Source of the DNA: Balanoglossus misakiensis
Taxonomy: Eukaryota; Hemichordata
DNA: 64,000 bases
Direction: 5' to 3'
Assembly: GCA_040954595.2 (NCBI GenBank)
Contig: CM082581.2
Coordinates: forward strand, 1,550,001 to 1,614,000
The notes beneath the pieces were generated by a model. The model saw only the letters and a list, made by a program, of their open reading frames with translations. It was not told the origin of the DNA and ran no database searches. Numbering within the stretch: the stretch's first letter is position 1; each line of letters opens with the position of its first letter. Shown here piece after piece: positions 46,801 through 59,400 of the stretch. A program made the position numbers and the translations under genes.

Positions 46801-47109
46801 TGCATTATTATTTTGTCTAAGTCTGAAGAGTAGTCATCATCTCTGAAACCCCTTGACCTAAGTCAGGTGTCAAATAGTACAATTTGCAGATTTGTTGCAT
46901 TGGAGATATTGTTGCAGTTTTTGAAATTCAAGATGGCTGCCAATGTCTGTGTTAACTCTATGGAAAAACATTTATGTAAATACTTTTCTGAAAACAAGGC
47001 GGTGAACATCACATTTTTGTTTACAAACAGTAATAGAAATAGCTATCATTGTTTCTGAAAATCCTAACTTGTAGGATTCTTTTTCAATCTCTGGCATCAG
47101 CAGAGACAA

Positions 47110-47850
47110 TTAAGGTGGCATTGCATGAAAAGTTGTGATTTTTGCCAAATTTTACTTTTTTACATAAATCGGTAGGCCTAATACTCACCCACATCCTGAC
47201 TAATACGTCTTGGCGGAAATGGTGCACAATCACCCCCAAATAGCACTTTTCTGAATGAGTTCACAGCTTAAAAAATAGGTGTCAACAATGCAAATGGCCG
47301 TTTTTCTCGGTTTGCATTTTCGCTGCTTTTGACAACTTCGGACTAAAATAGCTTCGCCCTGCATTGGCCGAATTTGCTCAAATTTTGACAGGGAATTGTG
47401 TATGACCCATCCAACAAAACGCTAGTTTTGTATGTCGATAAAGTGTCCCTAGCGGGAATAAACTCTGATTCAATACAACTCACCGTGAATTTGATCAAAT
47501 TTTCAGAAAATCTAACTTTCAAACGCTGTTACTCCTCAATGGAAGCAGATAACGCAAAACAAAATTAGCGTTTTTTTGCACGTGTACTTTAGTTTCGAAT
47601 GACATATTAAGATGCATGATGCATGGTCAACTTTTTTACCTATTTTAAATTTCATGACATAATATAAAAAAATGGGTTTTTTCGCCCAAAATCGCCACCA
47701 TTTCCGGGGATCAATAATATTTGCAACTCAAACAAAAGTTCAAAATCTCAGCTTCCAGAATATATATGGTTTATGGGGGTTTAAACTTTGTCTTTGATGA
47801 GAAATAGGCCTCTGAAAAAGTCTCGACGGTTTCATGCAGTGCCACCTTAA
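47110..47850. mobile_element. TTAA-flanked element, family 3
   Basis: TTAA at 47,110-47,113 and 47,847-47,850. The termini are GGTGGCATTGCATGAAA and, on inverted reading, GGTGGCACTGCATGAAA (16 of 17 match). The 733-bp interior has no open frame of note and is less AT-rich than its flanks. A non-autonomous element. Confidence 0.88.
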
Positions 47851-48139
47851 ACAACTCTATAAAAAGTCTTATTGCTTAGTACTGGCACGAGGTGGTAAAA
47901 AGATGTGCAGCTTTTGACTTATTACAGGCTTACACTTTGTTAGTAATATGAGTCCCTATTGGTATTGTGCTGGGTTTTTAGGAGCTTGGGCCCCATTCCC
48001 TGGATATTTTTTACACCTTGCTCTGAAAACCTGCCACACCTATGCTTCTTGAATTTGTCACAGTTGTCCTTGCCAATGAGTGTGCACCTTGAAATTCAAA
48101 TCAGTCATTTGACCTGGCAGCCATATTCAGTTGAAATTG

Positions 48140-49680
48140 TTAAATAAATGCAAATTAGCTGGGAAAATTTGAAATTGGTCAAAACCACTGGTCAGATTGA
48201 TTTGACAATTGGTATGCAAGTACCTTATGTCAACCACATACAGTCCTGTATTTTGAATAGTTTGAATGTTCTATTTTTATGCATTTTTTGCCTTTTTCCT
48301 CATTTTTGGTAAAACATCTACTTTTCTAAAATTGATGAGACGACTTCTTTGAAATTTAGTATGAAGCTTCATATAGGTGATATGAGTTAGCATACTTTTG
48401 TTAAAATGTTGCAAAATTTGCATATTCATAATTTTGGAGCAATTTCGGCCGTTTTTGAATTTTTTTTTTAAACCGGTTGTTACATTGCTTTGAAATTTGT
48501 TAGTCATATTAGGGGTAGCCCAAGTAAGATTTGCATGTATGTTTTTCAAATCAACTTGATGAATTGAATAGTATATTTTTGGGATGATTTTTGCCATTTT
48601 CGGTCAAAACTCTTCTCAGAACCCCCCACAGTACGTGAAATATCCCATGAATCACTCTGGTTTGTACAACCAGAGATTACTCGGTCAAACCAGGCAAAGT
48701 TCACATGTGTAGAGAAAATTGTAGACCACTAATACAAATTTTGAGAGCATGCTTTAAAGGCGAATCTTATTGTCAATTACCATTTCAAATGATAAACAAA
48801 ATCATGCATTATTGAAAGAGGAGATACAAATTTTATAAAATAAGCAATTGCATAGCCAGCCGATACAAAAAAGTTTGAAGTAAAACAGGGACACTTGAAA
48901 CACTTGTTTAATCAAACAAAACGATATTGATTTTTTTCTATAGACAGAACAATGGAAATTTACATGTTAACTTTCAACAGAGACTGGCCACCTCAGTTAG
49001 TCATTGCTTCTTTCCTCCTAAGTGTGACATTTGACGTACATGAATGAATACTTTGATTTCTATGGCTTTTAAATCTTGATTTTGAAATTTTCACTCTAAT
49101 TCCTCAACATACTTTTTCTAGATAAATCTTAATACAGTTATATGTACTTCATATCATTGTTAGTATCTAAAACAGAAAGTAATTAAATGGACAATCTCGA
49201 TGATACAATTCATGGAGAGTTGTGGGTAAAATATCGTACTGTGCCCCCTTTACCCCCACTGCTTTGAAATTTGATTTGAAGGTTTCAGGGTTTGTTCTCA
49301 TGATAATTTACAGATTGATTTGACAATTGGTATGCAAGTACCTTATGTCAACCACATACAATCCTGTATTTTTTTAACTAATAGTTTGAATGTTCTATTT
49401 TATGCATTTTTTGCCTTTTTCCTCATTTGTGGTAAAAAAATTTAGTATGAAGCTTCATGTAGGTGATATGAGTTACAATACTTTTGTTGAAATGTTGCAA
49501 AATTTGCATATTGATAATTTTGGAGCAATTTCAGCCTTGTTTAATTAATTTTTTTTTCTCTAAAACCGCTTGTTCCATTGCTTTAAAATTTGTTAGTCAT
49601 GTTAGGGGTAGCTCAAGTAAGATTTGCATGTATGTTTTTCAAATCAACTTGATGAATTGAATAGTATATTTTTGGGGGAT
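48140..49680. repeat. Two direct copies of an R2-like unit (offset ~1,140 bp)
   Basis: 48,193-48,600 and about 49,315-49,680 share GATTTGACAATTGGTATGC, AAGTACCTTATGTCAACC, CCTTTTTCCTCATTT, AGTATGAAGCTTCAT and GATTTGCATGTATG with TTTTTCAAATCAACTTG. The spacer (48,620-49,260) shows no gene. Confidence 0.75.
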
Positions 49681-49985
49681 CAAATCAAATCAAATCAAAA
49701 CAAACATTTATAAAGCGCCAGAATCAATAACAATGTTATTTCCAAAGGCGCTGAAAGTATAACATCAGTGTTCGTAGGCTTTGACAAATAGAAATGTCTT
49801 GAGTTTTTGTTTGAAAATGTTGAGACTAGAAGCCTGTTGAATGTCAGATGGCAGAGAATTCCAAAGTTGTGGCGCGACAAGGGAAAAGGCACATCCACCA
49901 TATGTTTTGAGTCTGTACTTTGGTACACACAACTGGTTCCTTGAGCTGGAGCGCAGAGCCCGACTAGGCTTATATGATTTTTGAT
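49680..49985 (-). pseudogene. 5'-truncated LINE tail (same family type as 23,245-24,105)
   Basis: Minus strand: SYKPSRALRSSSRNQLCVPK, YRLKTYGGCAFSLVAPQLWN, SLPSDIQQASSLNIFKQKLK, TFLFVKAYEH, then a stop, GGCGCTTTATAAATG and a (TTTGA)n tail at 49,684-49,700. Same C-terminal landmarks as the larger LINE piece (YGG.AFS..APQLWN, FK..LKT.LF). Only the last ~80 residues remain. Confidence 0.88.
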
Positions 49986-50720
49986 TTGATTTGGTTTCAG
50001 GGTGATTTCTCATGATGATTTACAAAACCTATGACTGATTACTTTGAAATTTGAGTAGGAAGTTAATTGGATGTGTTTGTTTAGATAATGGAATCAAATA
50101 AAGTTATTCATTCTTCACCTTCATTCTTCACCTCATTTCATTTATTGGCTGGTTTGTCTATTGTATCAGGGAAGAGTACTTGCCATCCCACCCCACCGAT
50201 GCAAACTTTGAGTGGCAAAAGTAAAATTTGTCATAACATTGAGTTAATTTGCTTTTGGGCTCACTAAAATGCAACTTTGAGCTCTGTATTTGTACAAAAT
50301 TTTCATTAATTGGCTGGTTTGTCTATTGTACCAGGCCAGCATACATAAGATCAAGATGTTTTCGGGGCTGGGGGGGGGGGCATCATATTTTATTGCCTCT
50401 CTATGTGTGTGTCTGTCTGTCTGTACTCCTGTGTAGACTTTTTCTAGTGTAATCACTAAATGAGACCACAGTGTCCTTGACGCTATTTTTTGCGATTTTC
50501 AATGACCCTGGGGTAACCTTTGACCAGCTTTCATATATCTTGGTATTCACAGCAGAATACAGCCTTGGCATACCCTGGTAACCATGGGAACCGTTTGGGC
50601 CCAACCAATGGTGCTGGCAGCGTTAATTTTTAAATGATTTCTTCTTGTCGTTTTCTTTATCAATATGATGACTTGACCTAATCAGATTATTAAAATAATT
50701 TCATTCTTTTTTTACATTAG
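49986..50720. other. No gene seen
   Basis: Contains the direct repeat AATTGGCTGGTTTGTCTATT-type text (about 50,145 and 50,308), a G-run at 50,371-50,380 and a TGTCTG tract near 50,405-50,423. Weak similarity to the 22.8-24.6 kb tandem repeat. Confidence 0.45.
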
Positions 50721-50793
50721 GTTCTTTGGTAACACTGCTGCTGGAGGGAGTGTAATATTTGTAACGACGTCGCCACCTAATACTGTACTGGAG
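50721..50793 (+). other. Exon-like unit C1 (73 bp), start of the minisatellite
   Basis: An acceptor (TTTTTTTACATTAG) precedes a phase-1 open stretch FFGNTAAGGSVIFVTTSPPN then TVLE, and GTATGAAC follows as a possible donor. Its paralogue is unit C2 (51,607). The last ~36 bases plus the donor are the source of the 50-bp minisatellite. Confidence 0.4.
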
Positions 50794-51520
50794 GTATGAA
50801 CTTAAACTTGTAACGACGCCGCCACCTAATACTGTACTGGAGAGATGAAGTTAATACTTGTAACGACGCCGCCACCTAATACTGTACTGGAGAGATGAAG
50901 TTAATACTTGTAACGACGCCGCCACCTAATACTGTACTGGAGGTATGAACTTAAACTTGTAACGACGCCGCCACCTAATACTGTACTGGAGAGATGAAGT
51001 TAATACTTGTAACGACGCCGCCACCTAATACTGTACTGGAGAGATGAAGTTAATACTTGTAACGACGCCGCCACCTAATACTGTACTGGAGAGATGAAGT
51101 TAATACTTGTAACGACGCCGCCACCTAATACTGTACTGGAGAGATGAAGTTAATACTTGTAACGACGCCGCCACCTAATACTGTACTGGAGAGATGAAGT
51201 TAATACTTGTAACGACGCCGCCACCTAATACTGTACTGGAGAGATGAAGTTAATACTTGTAACGACGCCGCCACCTAATACTGTACTGGAGGGATGAACT
51301 TAAACTTGTAACGACGCCGCCACCTAATACTGTACTGGAGAGATGAAGTTAATACTTGTAACGACGCCGCCACCTAATACTGTACTGGAGAGATGAAGTT
51401 AATACTTGTAACGCCGCCGCCACCTAATACTGTACTGGAGAGATGAACTTAATACTTGTAACGACGCCGCCACCTTATACTGTACTGGAGGGATGAACTT
51501 AAACCTGTAACGACGCCAGA
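50763..51520 (+). repeat. Minisatellite, 49/50-bp unit, 15 copies
   Basis: Units begin at 50,763, 50,812, 50,862, 50,912, 50,961, 51,011, then every 50 bp to 51,261, then 51,310, 51,360, 51,410 and 51,460, with a partial copy at 51,509. The unit reads AACGACGCCGCCACC, TAATACTGTACTGGAG, AGATGAAGTTAATACTTGT. Several copies are identical. A 49-bp variant has GGTATGAACTTAAACTTGT at the end. GC-rich half and AT-rich half alternate. Confidence 0.95.
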
Positions 51521-51606
51521 TGATGCTCCTGTGACCAGAGGGATGAACGACGCCATGATTTGTTGATCTGATCTAATTAATAATATTCATTCTTTTTTTT
51601 CAATAG

Positions 51607-51704
51607 GTTCATTGGTATTATCATCGCCGGAGGGAGTCTAATCAATATCTACAACAACGCCGCACCAGATAACAATATCAAAACCAGAGGGATGCTGTCA
51701 ATAG
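51607..51704 (+). other. Exon-like unit C2
   Basis: After TTTTTTTTCAATAG the phase-1 frame reads FIGIIIAGGSLINIYNNAAP, DNNIKTRGMLSI. It aligns with C1 (F.G...AGGS.I...), and the upstream intron ends also match (AATATTCATTCTTTTTTTTC). The possible donor at 51,705 (GTTAGG) is weak. Coding status uncertain. Confidence 0.35.
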
Positions 51705-51880
51705 GTTAGGCTAATAAAAATGGTTTAATCTGAGGGAATGGTAAAGGGTTGGTGTATGAATATGTTAGGGTAATAAAAAATGGTATAATCTAACGGAATG
51801 GTGAAGGGTTGGTGTATAAACAGGTTAGGCTAATAAAAATGGTATAATCTAATGAAATGGTGAAGGGTTGGTGTATGATG
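51705..51880 (+). repeat. 60-bp tandem repeat, three copies
   Basis: GTTAGG-CTAATAAAAATGG, TATAATCTAA, GGAATGGTGAAGGGTTGG, TGTATGA recurs at 51,705, 51,764 and 51,824. It begins exactly where unit C2 ends. To 52,270 the sequence is AT-rich with further GGTATAATAATAA-like text and no gene. Confidence 0.8.
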
Positions 51881-52299
51881 ACTAATAAGACATTGTGCAC
51901 AAGGGTACTATAATAAAACTGTCTGCAAGGGTATAATATTATGGTTTCAAGGGTATGATAAGTAATTAAAATACTATAAAAACATGAGTAATGCCACGTG
52001 GTAAATAAAAACTGTACATGTACAGAGGGTAAATACCGGTATAATATATAAAGGTGTTAACATCAATGGTGTAATAATAAAAAAAATGGGTAACACATGG
52101 TTTTGGTGGTATAATAATAATAAAATGGTATTAACTTGATGGTATAAACATTATGGGATGTGTATAAACGGTGTTAATATTACAAAGGTATAATGATTAG
52201 TTGGGGTGTAATAATAAGAAATTTAAAATCATTGGGTAATTTATTAGTGTCAGGTTGGGTAAAATAATTGTTGCTATGCATTCGTGTAATAATTGTCTG

Positions 52300-52490
52300 C
52301 GGATTTTTTGCAGCGTTACCCGCGTTCGCGTTCTTCATTGCAGGTCGCTCGTCATGTAATGGAATTTCGCCGTGTGCCCGTTTGATTCGCCGATGGATTT
52401 TTTACAACGTTACCCGCGTTCGCGTTCTTCATCGCAGTTGGATCGTCGTGTAATGGAATTTCGCCGTGTGCCCGTTTGATTCGCCGATGG
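52300..52490 (+). repeat. 94-bp tandem duplication, GC-richer
   Basis: CGTTACCCGCGTTCGCGTTC at 52,314 and 52,408 starts two 94-bp units ending GATTCGCCGATGGATT. The CpG-rich composition stands out from its AT-rich surroundings. No gene assigned. Confidence 0.8.
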
Positions 52491-52921
52491 ATTGTTTGCT
52501 TTCGTCATCGTAATTCCCGCATCAACACGAATCCTCAATCTCGCGTAACAACAATACATCAAAATGTACACAGAAAAATAGGAGTCGGCAAGACAATTCT
52601 GGTTAGTTTGAGCCCCAACCTTTTAAAATTCACAACGGGGGAGGGGGCAGTTTTTCCTCATTTTATATTTGGCTCGAGGTTTTTAACTGTCCCCAGGCGC
52701 GTAAAGTTAGTTAGTTTATCACACAGTATGTAATTATCTTGCTTGATTTAAAAAAACACTAAAATTGTATGGGGGAGCTTCTTGCGATTTGCACTTAAGA
52801 AACTGATGGTTTGTACCCATAGATAATATTTAGTATTAAGCACATAATTGCCTGGAAATAAAAATTAACTCAAGGGTAGAATGCAACAGTTAATTTTGTG
52901 CAATATCAACAGGAGCTATTT

Positions 52922-53031
52922 TGGCACATTATTTCAGTTTGATAAACACTGTTTTTGCTCATTGTTTCATTTCGACCACATTATTTCAGTTTGATAAACA
53001 CTGTTTTTGCTTATTGTTTCATTTCAACCAC
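52922..53031 (+). repeat. 54-bp tandem duplication
   Basis: CACATTATTTCAGTTTGATA, AACACTGTTTTTGCT, (C/T)ATTGTTTCATTTC, (G/A)ACCA occurs twice in a row with two changes. Confidence 0.85.
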
Positions 53032-53164
53032 TTTTGTCACCTTGTTTTAAATTGAATGCAAGCATTGTTTCTGTTTGACCACTACTTGGGGTAATTGTTC
53101 CAAATTGGTATGCAAGATATTTTACATCAGCAGTTAGCCATCTAGCCACACTTTAGCTGCACAG

Positions 53165-53292
53165 CATATGAAAAATAATGAAATTCATGCAAAAAGCAAA
53201 AAAGTATTATGGGTATAATGCCATTGCAGCATTGGCGGTTCGACTCCGTCGATACTTACTTTGAAGCATAAGTCTTCATTATTTTTCATATG
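53165..53292. other. 128-bp fold-back hairpin with tRNA T-arm-like core
   Basis: CATATGAAAAATAATGAA (53,165-53,182) and its exact reverse complement (53,275-53,292) bracket 92 bases whose inner parts also pair imperfectly. Near the centre GGCGG-TTCGACT-CCGTC has a 5-bp stem and a 7-base loop like a tRNA T-arm, and GGTTCGACTCC fits the RNA polymerase III B-box. No complete cloverleaf or good A-box was found. It could be a tiny MITE, a tRNA-derived SINE remnant or a structured RNA. Confidence 0.5.
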
Positions 53293-53479
53293 TAATAAAT
53301 AAAACTCTTCCAAATTCATATCTTTGTTTTAAGTTTGTGCTTTTGCTTCAGTTAGGGGGCCCACATTTACCAAACTAGTCTTGCCATCTTTTCACATTTC
53401 TTCAAATATGCAGCGCCAGCGATAGGCAGTATTTGATCAAATTGACCCACAAATCACTCAAAATTAATAGGCAGGATAC

Positions 53480-56400
53480 TGTCCACTCTGGCCTGGTTAC
53501 TGTCTGGCCTGCTTAATGTTGACGCAAAGGTTGACCCCACCAAACACTCAAAATTAATAGGCAGCATACTGGCCACTCTGGCCTAGTTAATGTTGACGCA
53601 AAGGTTGACCCCCACCAAACACTCAAAATTAATGGGCACGATACTGGCAACTCTGGCCTAGTTAATGTTGACGCAAAGGTTGACCCCACCAAACACTCAA
53701 AATCAATGGGCAGCATACTGTCCACTATGGCCTGGTTACTGTGTGCTCTGGTTAATGTTGACGCAAAGGTTGACCCCACCAAACACTCAAAATTAATGGG
53801 CAGCACACTGTCCACTACGGCCTGGTTACTGTGTGCTCTGGTTAATGTTGATGCAAAGGTTGACCCCACCAAACACTCAAAATTAATGGGCAGAACACTG
53901 TCCACTATGGCCTGGTTACTGTGTGCCCTGGTTAATGTTGATGCAAAGGTTGACCCCACCAAACACTCAAAATTAATGGGCAGGATACTGGCCACTCTGG
54001 CCTAGTTAATGTTGACGCAAAGGTTGACCCCCACCAAACACTCAAAATTAATGGGCACGATACTGGCCACTCTGGCCTAGTTAATGTTGACGCAAAGGTT
54101 GACCCCACCAAACACTCAAAATTAATGGGCAGCACACTGTCCACTACGGCCTGGTTACTGTGTGCTCTGGTTAATGTTGATGCAAAGATTGACCCCACCA
54201 AACACTCAAAATTAATGGGCAGAACACTGTCCACTATGGCCTGGTTACTGTGTGCTCTGGTTAATGTTGACGCAAAGGTTGACCCCACCAAACACTCAAA
54301 ATTAATGGGCAGCACACTGTCCACTATGGCCTAGTTAATGTTGACGCAAAGGTTGACCCCACCAAACACTCAAAATTAATGGGCACGATACTGGCCACTC
54401 TGGCCTAGTTAATGTTGACGCAAAGGTTGATCCCCACGAAACACTCAAAATTAATGGGCACGATACTGGCCACTCTGGCCTAGTTAATGTTGACGCAAAG
54501 GTTGACCCCACCAAACACTCAAAATTAATGGGCAGCACACTGTCCACTACGGCCTGGTTACTGTGTGCTCTGGTTAATGTTGACGCAAAGGTTGACCCCA
54601 CCAAACACTCAAAATTAATGGGCAGAACACTGTCCACTATGGCCTGGTTACTGTGTGCTCTGGTTAATGTTGACGCAAAGGTTGACCCCACCAAACACTC
54701 AAAATTAATGGGCAGAACACTGTCCACTACGGCCTGGTTATTGTGTGCTCTGGTTAATGTTGACGCAAAGGTTGACGCCACCAAACACTCAAAATCAATG
54801 GGCAGCATACTGTCCACTATGGCCTGGTTACTGTGTGCTCTGGTTAATGTTGACGCAAAGGTTGACCCCACCAAACACTCAAAATTAATGGGCAGAACAC
54901 TGTCCACTATGGCCTGGTTACTGTGTGCTCTGGTTAATGTTGACGCAAAGGTTGACCCCACCAAACACTCAAAATTAATGGGCAGCACACTGTCCACTAT
55001 GGCCTGGTTACTGTGTGCTCTGGTTAATGTTGACGCAAAGGTTGACCCCACCAAACACTCAAAATTAATGGGCAGAACACTGTCCACTACAGCCTGGTTA
55101 CTGTGTGCTCTGGTTAATGTTGACGCAAAGGTTGACCCCACCAAACACTCAAAATTAATGGGCAGAACACTGTCCACTACGGCCTGGTTATTGTGTGCTC
55201 TGGTTAATGTTGACGCAAAGGTTGACCCCACCAAACACTCAAAATTAATGGGCAGAACACTGTCCACTACGGCCTGGTTACTGTGTGCTCTGGTTAATGT
55301 TGACGCAAAGGTTGACCCCACCAAACACTCAAAATTAATGGGCAGAACACTGTCCACTATGGCCTGGTTACTGTGTGCTCTGGTTAATGTTGACGCAAAG
55401 GTTGACCCCACCAAACACTCAAAATTAATGGGCAGCACACTGTCCACTATGGCCTGGTTACTGTGTGCTCTGGTTAATGTTGACGCAAAGGTTGACCCCA
55501 CCAAACACTCAAAATTAATGGGCAGAACACTGTCCACTACGGCCTGGTTACTGTGTGCTCTGGTTAATGTTGACGCAAAGGTTGACCCCCACCAAACACT
55601 CAAAATTAATGGGCACGATACTGGCCACTCTGGCCTAGTTAATGTTGACGCAAAGGTTGACCCCACCAAACACTCAAAATTAATGGGCACGATACTGGCC
55701 ACTCTGGCCTAGTTAATGTTGACGCAAAGGTTGACCCCACCAAACACTCAAAATTAATGGGCACGATACTGGCCACTCTGGCCTAGTTAATGTTGACGGA
55801 AAGGTTGACCCCACCAAACACTCAAAATTAATGGGCACGATACTGGCCACTCTGGCCTAGTTAATGTTGACGCAAAGGTTGACCCCACCAAACACTCAAA
55901 ATTAATGGGCAGCACACTGTCCACTATGGCCTGGTTACTGTGTGCTCTGGTTAATGTTGACGCAAAGGTTGACCCCACCAAACACTCAAAATTAATGGGC
56001 AGAACACTGTCCACTACGGCCTGGTTACTGTGTGCTCTGGTTAATGTTGACGCAAAGGTTGACCCCACCAAACACTCAAAATTAATGGGCAGCACACTGT
56101 CCACTATGGCCTGGTTACTGTGTGCTCTGGTTAATGTTGACGCAAAGGTTGACCCCACCAAACACTCAAAATTAATGGGCAGGATACTGTCCACTACGGC
56201 CTGGTTACTGTGTGCTCTGGTTAATGTTGACGCAAAGGTTGACCCCACCAAACACTCAAAATTAATGGGCAGAACACTGTCCACTACGGCCTGGTTACTG
56301 TGTGCTCTGGTTAATGTTGACGCAAAGGTTAACCCCACCAAACACTCAAAATTAATGGGCAGAACACTGTCCAATATGGCCTGGTTACTGTGTGCTCTGG

Positions 56401-59400
56401 TTAATGTTGACACAAAGGTTGACCCCACCAAACACTCAAAATTAATGGGCAGCACACTGTCCATTATGGCCTGGTTACTGTGTGCTCTGGTTAATGTTGA
56501 CGCAAAGGTTGACCCCACCAAACACTCAAAATTAATGGGCAGAACACTGTCCACTACGGCCTGGTTACTGTGTGCTCTGGTTAATGTTGACGCAAAGGTT
56601 GACCCCACCAAACACTCAAAATTAATGGGCAGAACACTGTCCACTATGGCCTGGTTACTGTGTGCTCTGGTTAATGTTGACGCAAAGGTTGACCCCACCA
56701 AACACTCAAAATTAATGGGCAGAACACTGTCCACTACGGCCTGGTTACTGTGTGCTCTGGTTAATGTTGACGCAAAGGTTGACCCCACCAAACACTCAAA
56801 ATTAATGGGCAGAACACTGTCCACTACGGCCTGGTTATTGTGTGCTCTGGTTAATGTTGACGCAAAGGTTGACCCCACCAAACACTCAAAATTAATGGGC
56901 AGAACACTGTCCACTACGGCCTGGTTACTGTGTGCTCTGGTTAATGTTGACGCAAAGGTTGACCCCACCAAACACTCAAAATTAATGGGCAGAACACTGT
57001 CCACTACGGCCTGGTTACTGTGTGCTCTGGTTAATGTTGACGCAAAGGTTGACCCCACCAAACACTCAAAATTAATGGGCAGAACACTGTCCACTACGGC
57101 CTGGTTACTGTGTGCTCTGGTTAATGTTGACGCAAAGGTTGACCCCACCAAACACTCAAAATTAATGGGCAGCACACTGTCCACTATGGCCTGGTTACTG
57201 TGTGCTCTGGTTAATGTTGACGCAAAGGTTGACCCCACCAAACACTCAAAATTAATGGGCAGAACACTGTCCACTACGGCCTGGTTACTGTGTGCTCTGG
57301 TTAATGTTGACGCAAAGGTTGACCCCACCAAACACTCAAAATTAATGGGCAGAACACTGTCCACTATGGCCTGGTTACTGTGTGCTCTGGTTAATGTTGA
57401 TGCAAAGGTTGACCCCACCAAACACTCAAAATTAATGGGCAGCACACTGTCCACTATGGCCTGGTTACTGTGTGCTCTGGTTAATGTTGACGCAAAGGTT
57501 GACCCCACCAAACACTCAAAATTAATGGGCAGAACACTGTCCACTACGGCCTGGTTACTGTGTGCTCTGGTTAATGTTGACGCAAAGGTTGACCCCCACC
57601 AAACACTCAAAATTAATGGGCACGATACTGGCCACTCTGGCCTGGTTAATGTTGACGCAAAGGTTGACCCCACCAAACACTCAAAATTAATGGGCACGAT
57701 ACTGGCCACTCTGGCCTAGTTAATGTTGACGCAAAGGTTGACCCCACCAAACACTCAAAATTAATGGGCACGATACTGGCCACTCTGGCCTAGTTAATGT
57801 TGACGCAAAGGTTGACCCCACCAAACACTCAAAATTAATGGGCACGATACTGGCCACTCTGGCCTAGTTAATGTTGACGCAAAGGTTGACCCCACCAAAC
57901 ACTCAAAATTAATGGGCACGATACTGGCCACTCTGGCCTAGTTAATGTTGACGCAAAGGTTGACCCCACCAAACACTCAAAATTAATGGGCAGAACACTG
58001 TCCACTACGGCCTGGTTACTGTGTGCTCTGGTTAATGTTGACGCAAAGGTTGACCCCACCAAACACTCAAAATTAATGGGCAGAACACTGTCCACTCGAC
58101 CTGGTTACTGTGTGCTCTGGTTAATGTTGACGCAAAGGTTGACCCCACCAAACACTCAAAATTAATGGGCAGAACACTGTCCACTACGGCCTGGTTACTG
58201 TGTGCTCTGGTTAATGTTGACGCAAAGGTTGACCCCACCAAACACTCAAAATTAATGGGCAGCACACTGTCCACTATGGCCTGGTTACTGTGTGCTCTGG
58301 TTAATGTTGACGCAAAGGTTGACCCCACCAAACACTCAAAATTAATGGGCAGAACACTGTCCACTACGGCCTGGTTACTGTGTGCTCTGGTTAATGTTGA
58401 CGCAAAGGTTGACCCCCATCAAACACTCAAAATTAATGGGCACGATACTGGCCACTCTGGCCTGGTTACTGTGTGCTCTGGTTAATGTTGACGCAAAGGT
58501 TGACCCCACCAAACACTCAAAATTAATGGGCAGAACACTGTCCACTACGGCCTGGTTACTGTGTGCTCTGGTTAATGTTGACGCAAAGGTTGACCCCACC
58601 AAACACTCAAAATTAATGGGCAGAACACTGTCCACTATGGCCTGGTTACTGTGTGCTCTGGTTAATGTTGACGCAAAGGTTGACCCCACCAAACACTCAA
58701 AATTAATGGGCAGAACACTGTCCACTACGGCCTGGTTACTGTGTGCTCTGGTTAATGTTGACGCAAAGGTTGACCCCACCAAACACTCAAAATTAATGGG
58801 CAGAACACTGTCCACTACGGCCTGGTTACTGTGTGCTCTGGTTAATGTTGACGCAAAGGTTGACCCCACCAAACACTCAAAATTAATGGGCAGAACACTG
58901 TCCACTACGGCCTGGTTACTGTGTGCTCTGGTTAATGTTGACGCAAAGGTTGACCCCACCAAACACTCAAAATTAATGGGCAGAACACTGTCCACTACGG
59001 CCTGGTTACTGTGTGCTCTGGTTAATGTTGACGCAAAGGTTGACCCCACCAAACACTCAAAATTAATGGGCAGAACACTGTCCACTATGGCCTGGTTACT
59101 GTGTGCTCTGGTTAATGTTGACGCAAAGGTTGACCCCACCAAACACTCAAAATTAATGGGCAGAACACTGTCCACTACTGCCTGGTTACTGTGTGCTCTG
59201 GTTAATGTTGACGCAAAGGTTGACCCCACCAAACACTCAAAATTAATGGGCAGAACACTGTCCACTACGGCCTGGTTACTGTGTGCTCTGGTTAATGTTG
59301 ACGCAAAGGTTGACCCCACCAAACACTCAAAATTAATGGGCAGAACACTGTCCACTACGGCCTGGTTACTGTGTGCTCTGGTTAATGTTGACGCAAAGGT

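Noticed and set aside
50763-51520. CRISPR-like array of 50-bp units
   Set aside because: No spacers of independent sequence; a plain minisatellite.
53200-53260. A true tRNA gene around the T-arm-like sequence
   Set aside because: No acceptor stem, D-arm or anticodon arm could be paired at the right spacing.
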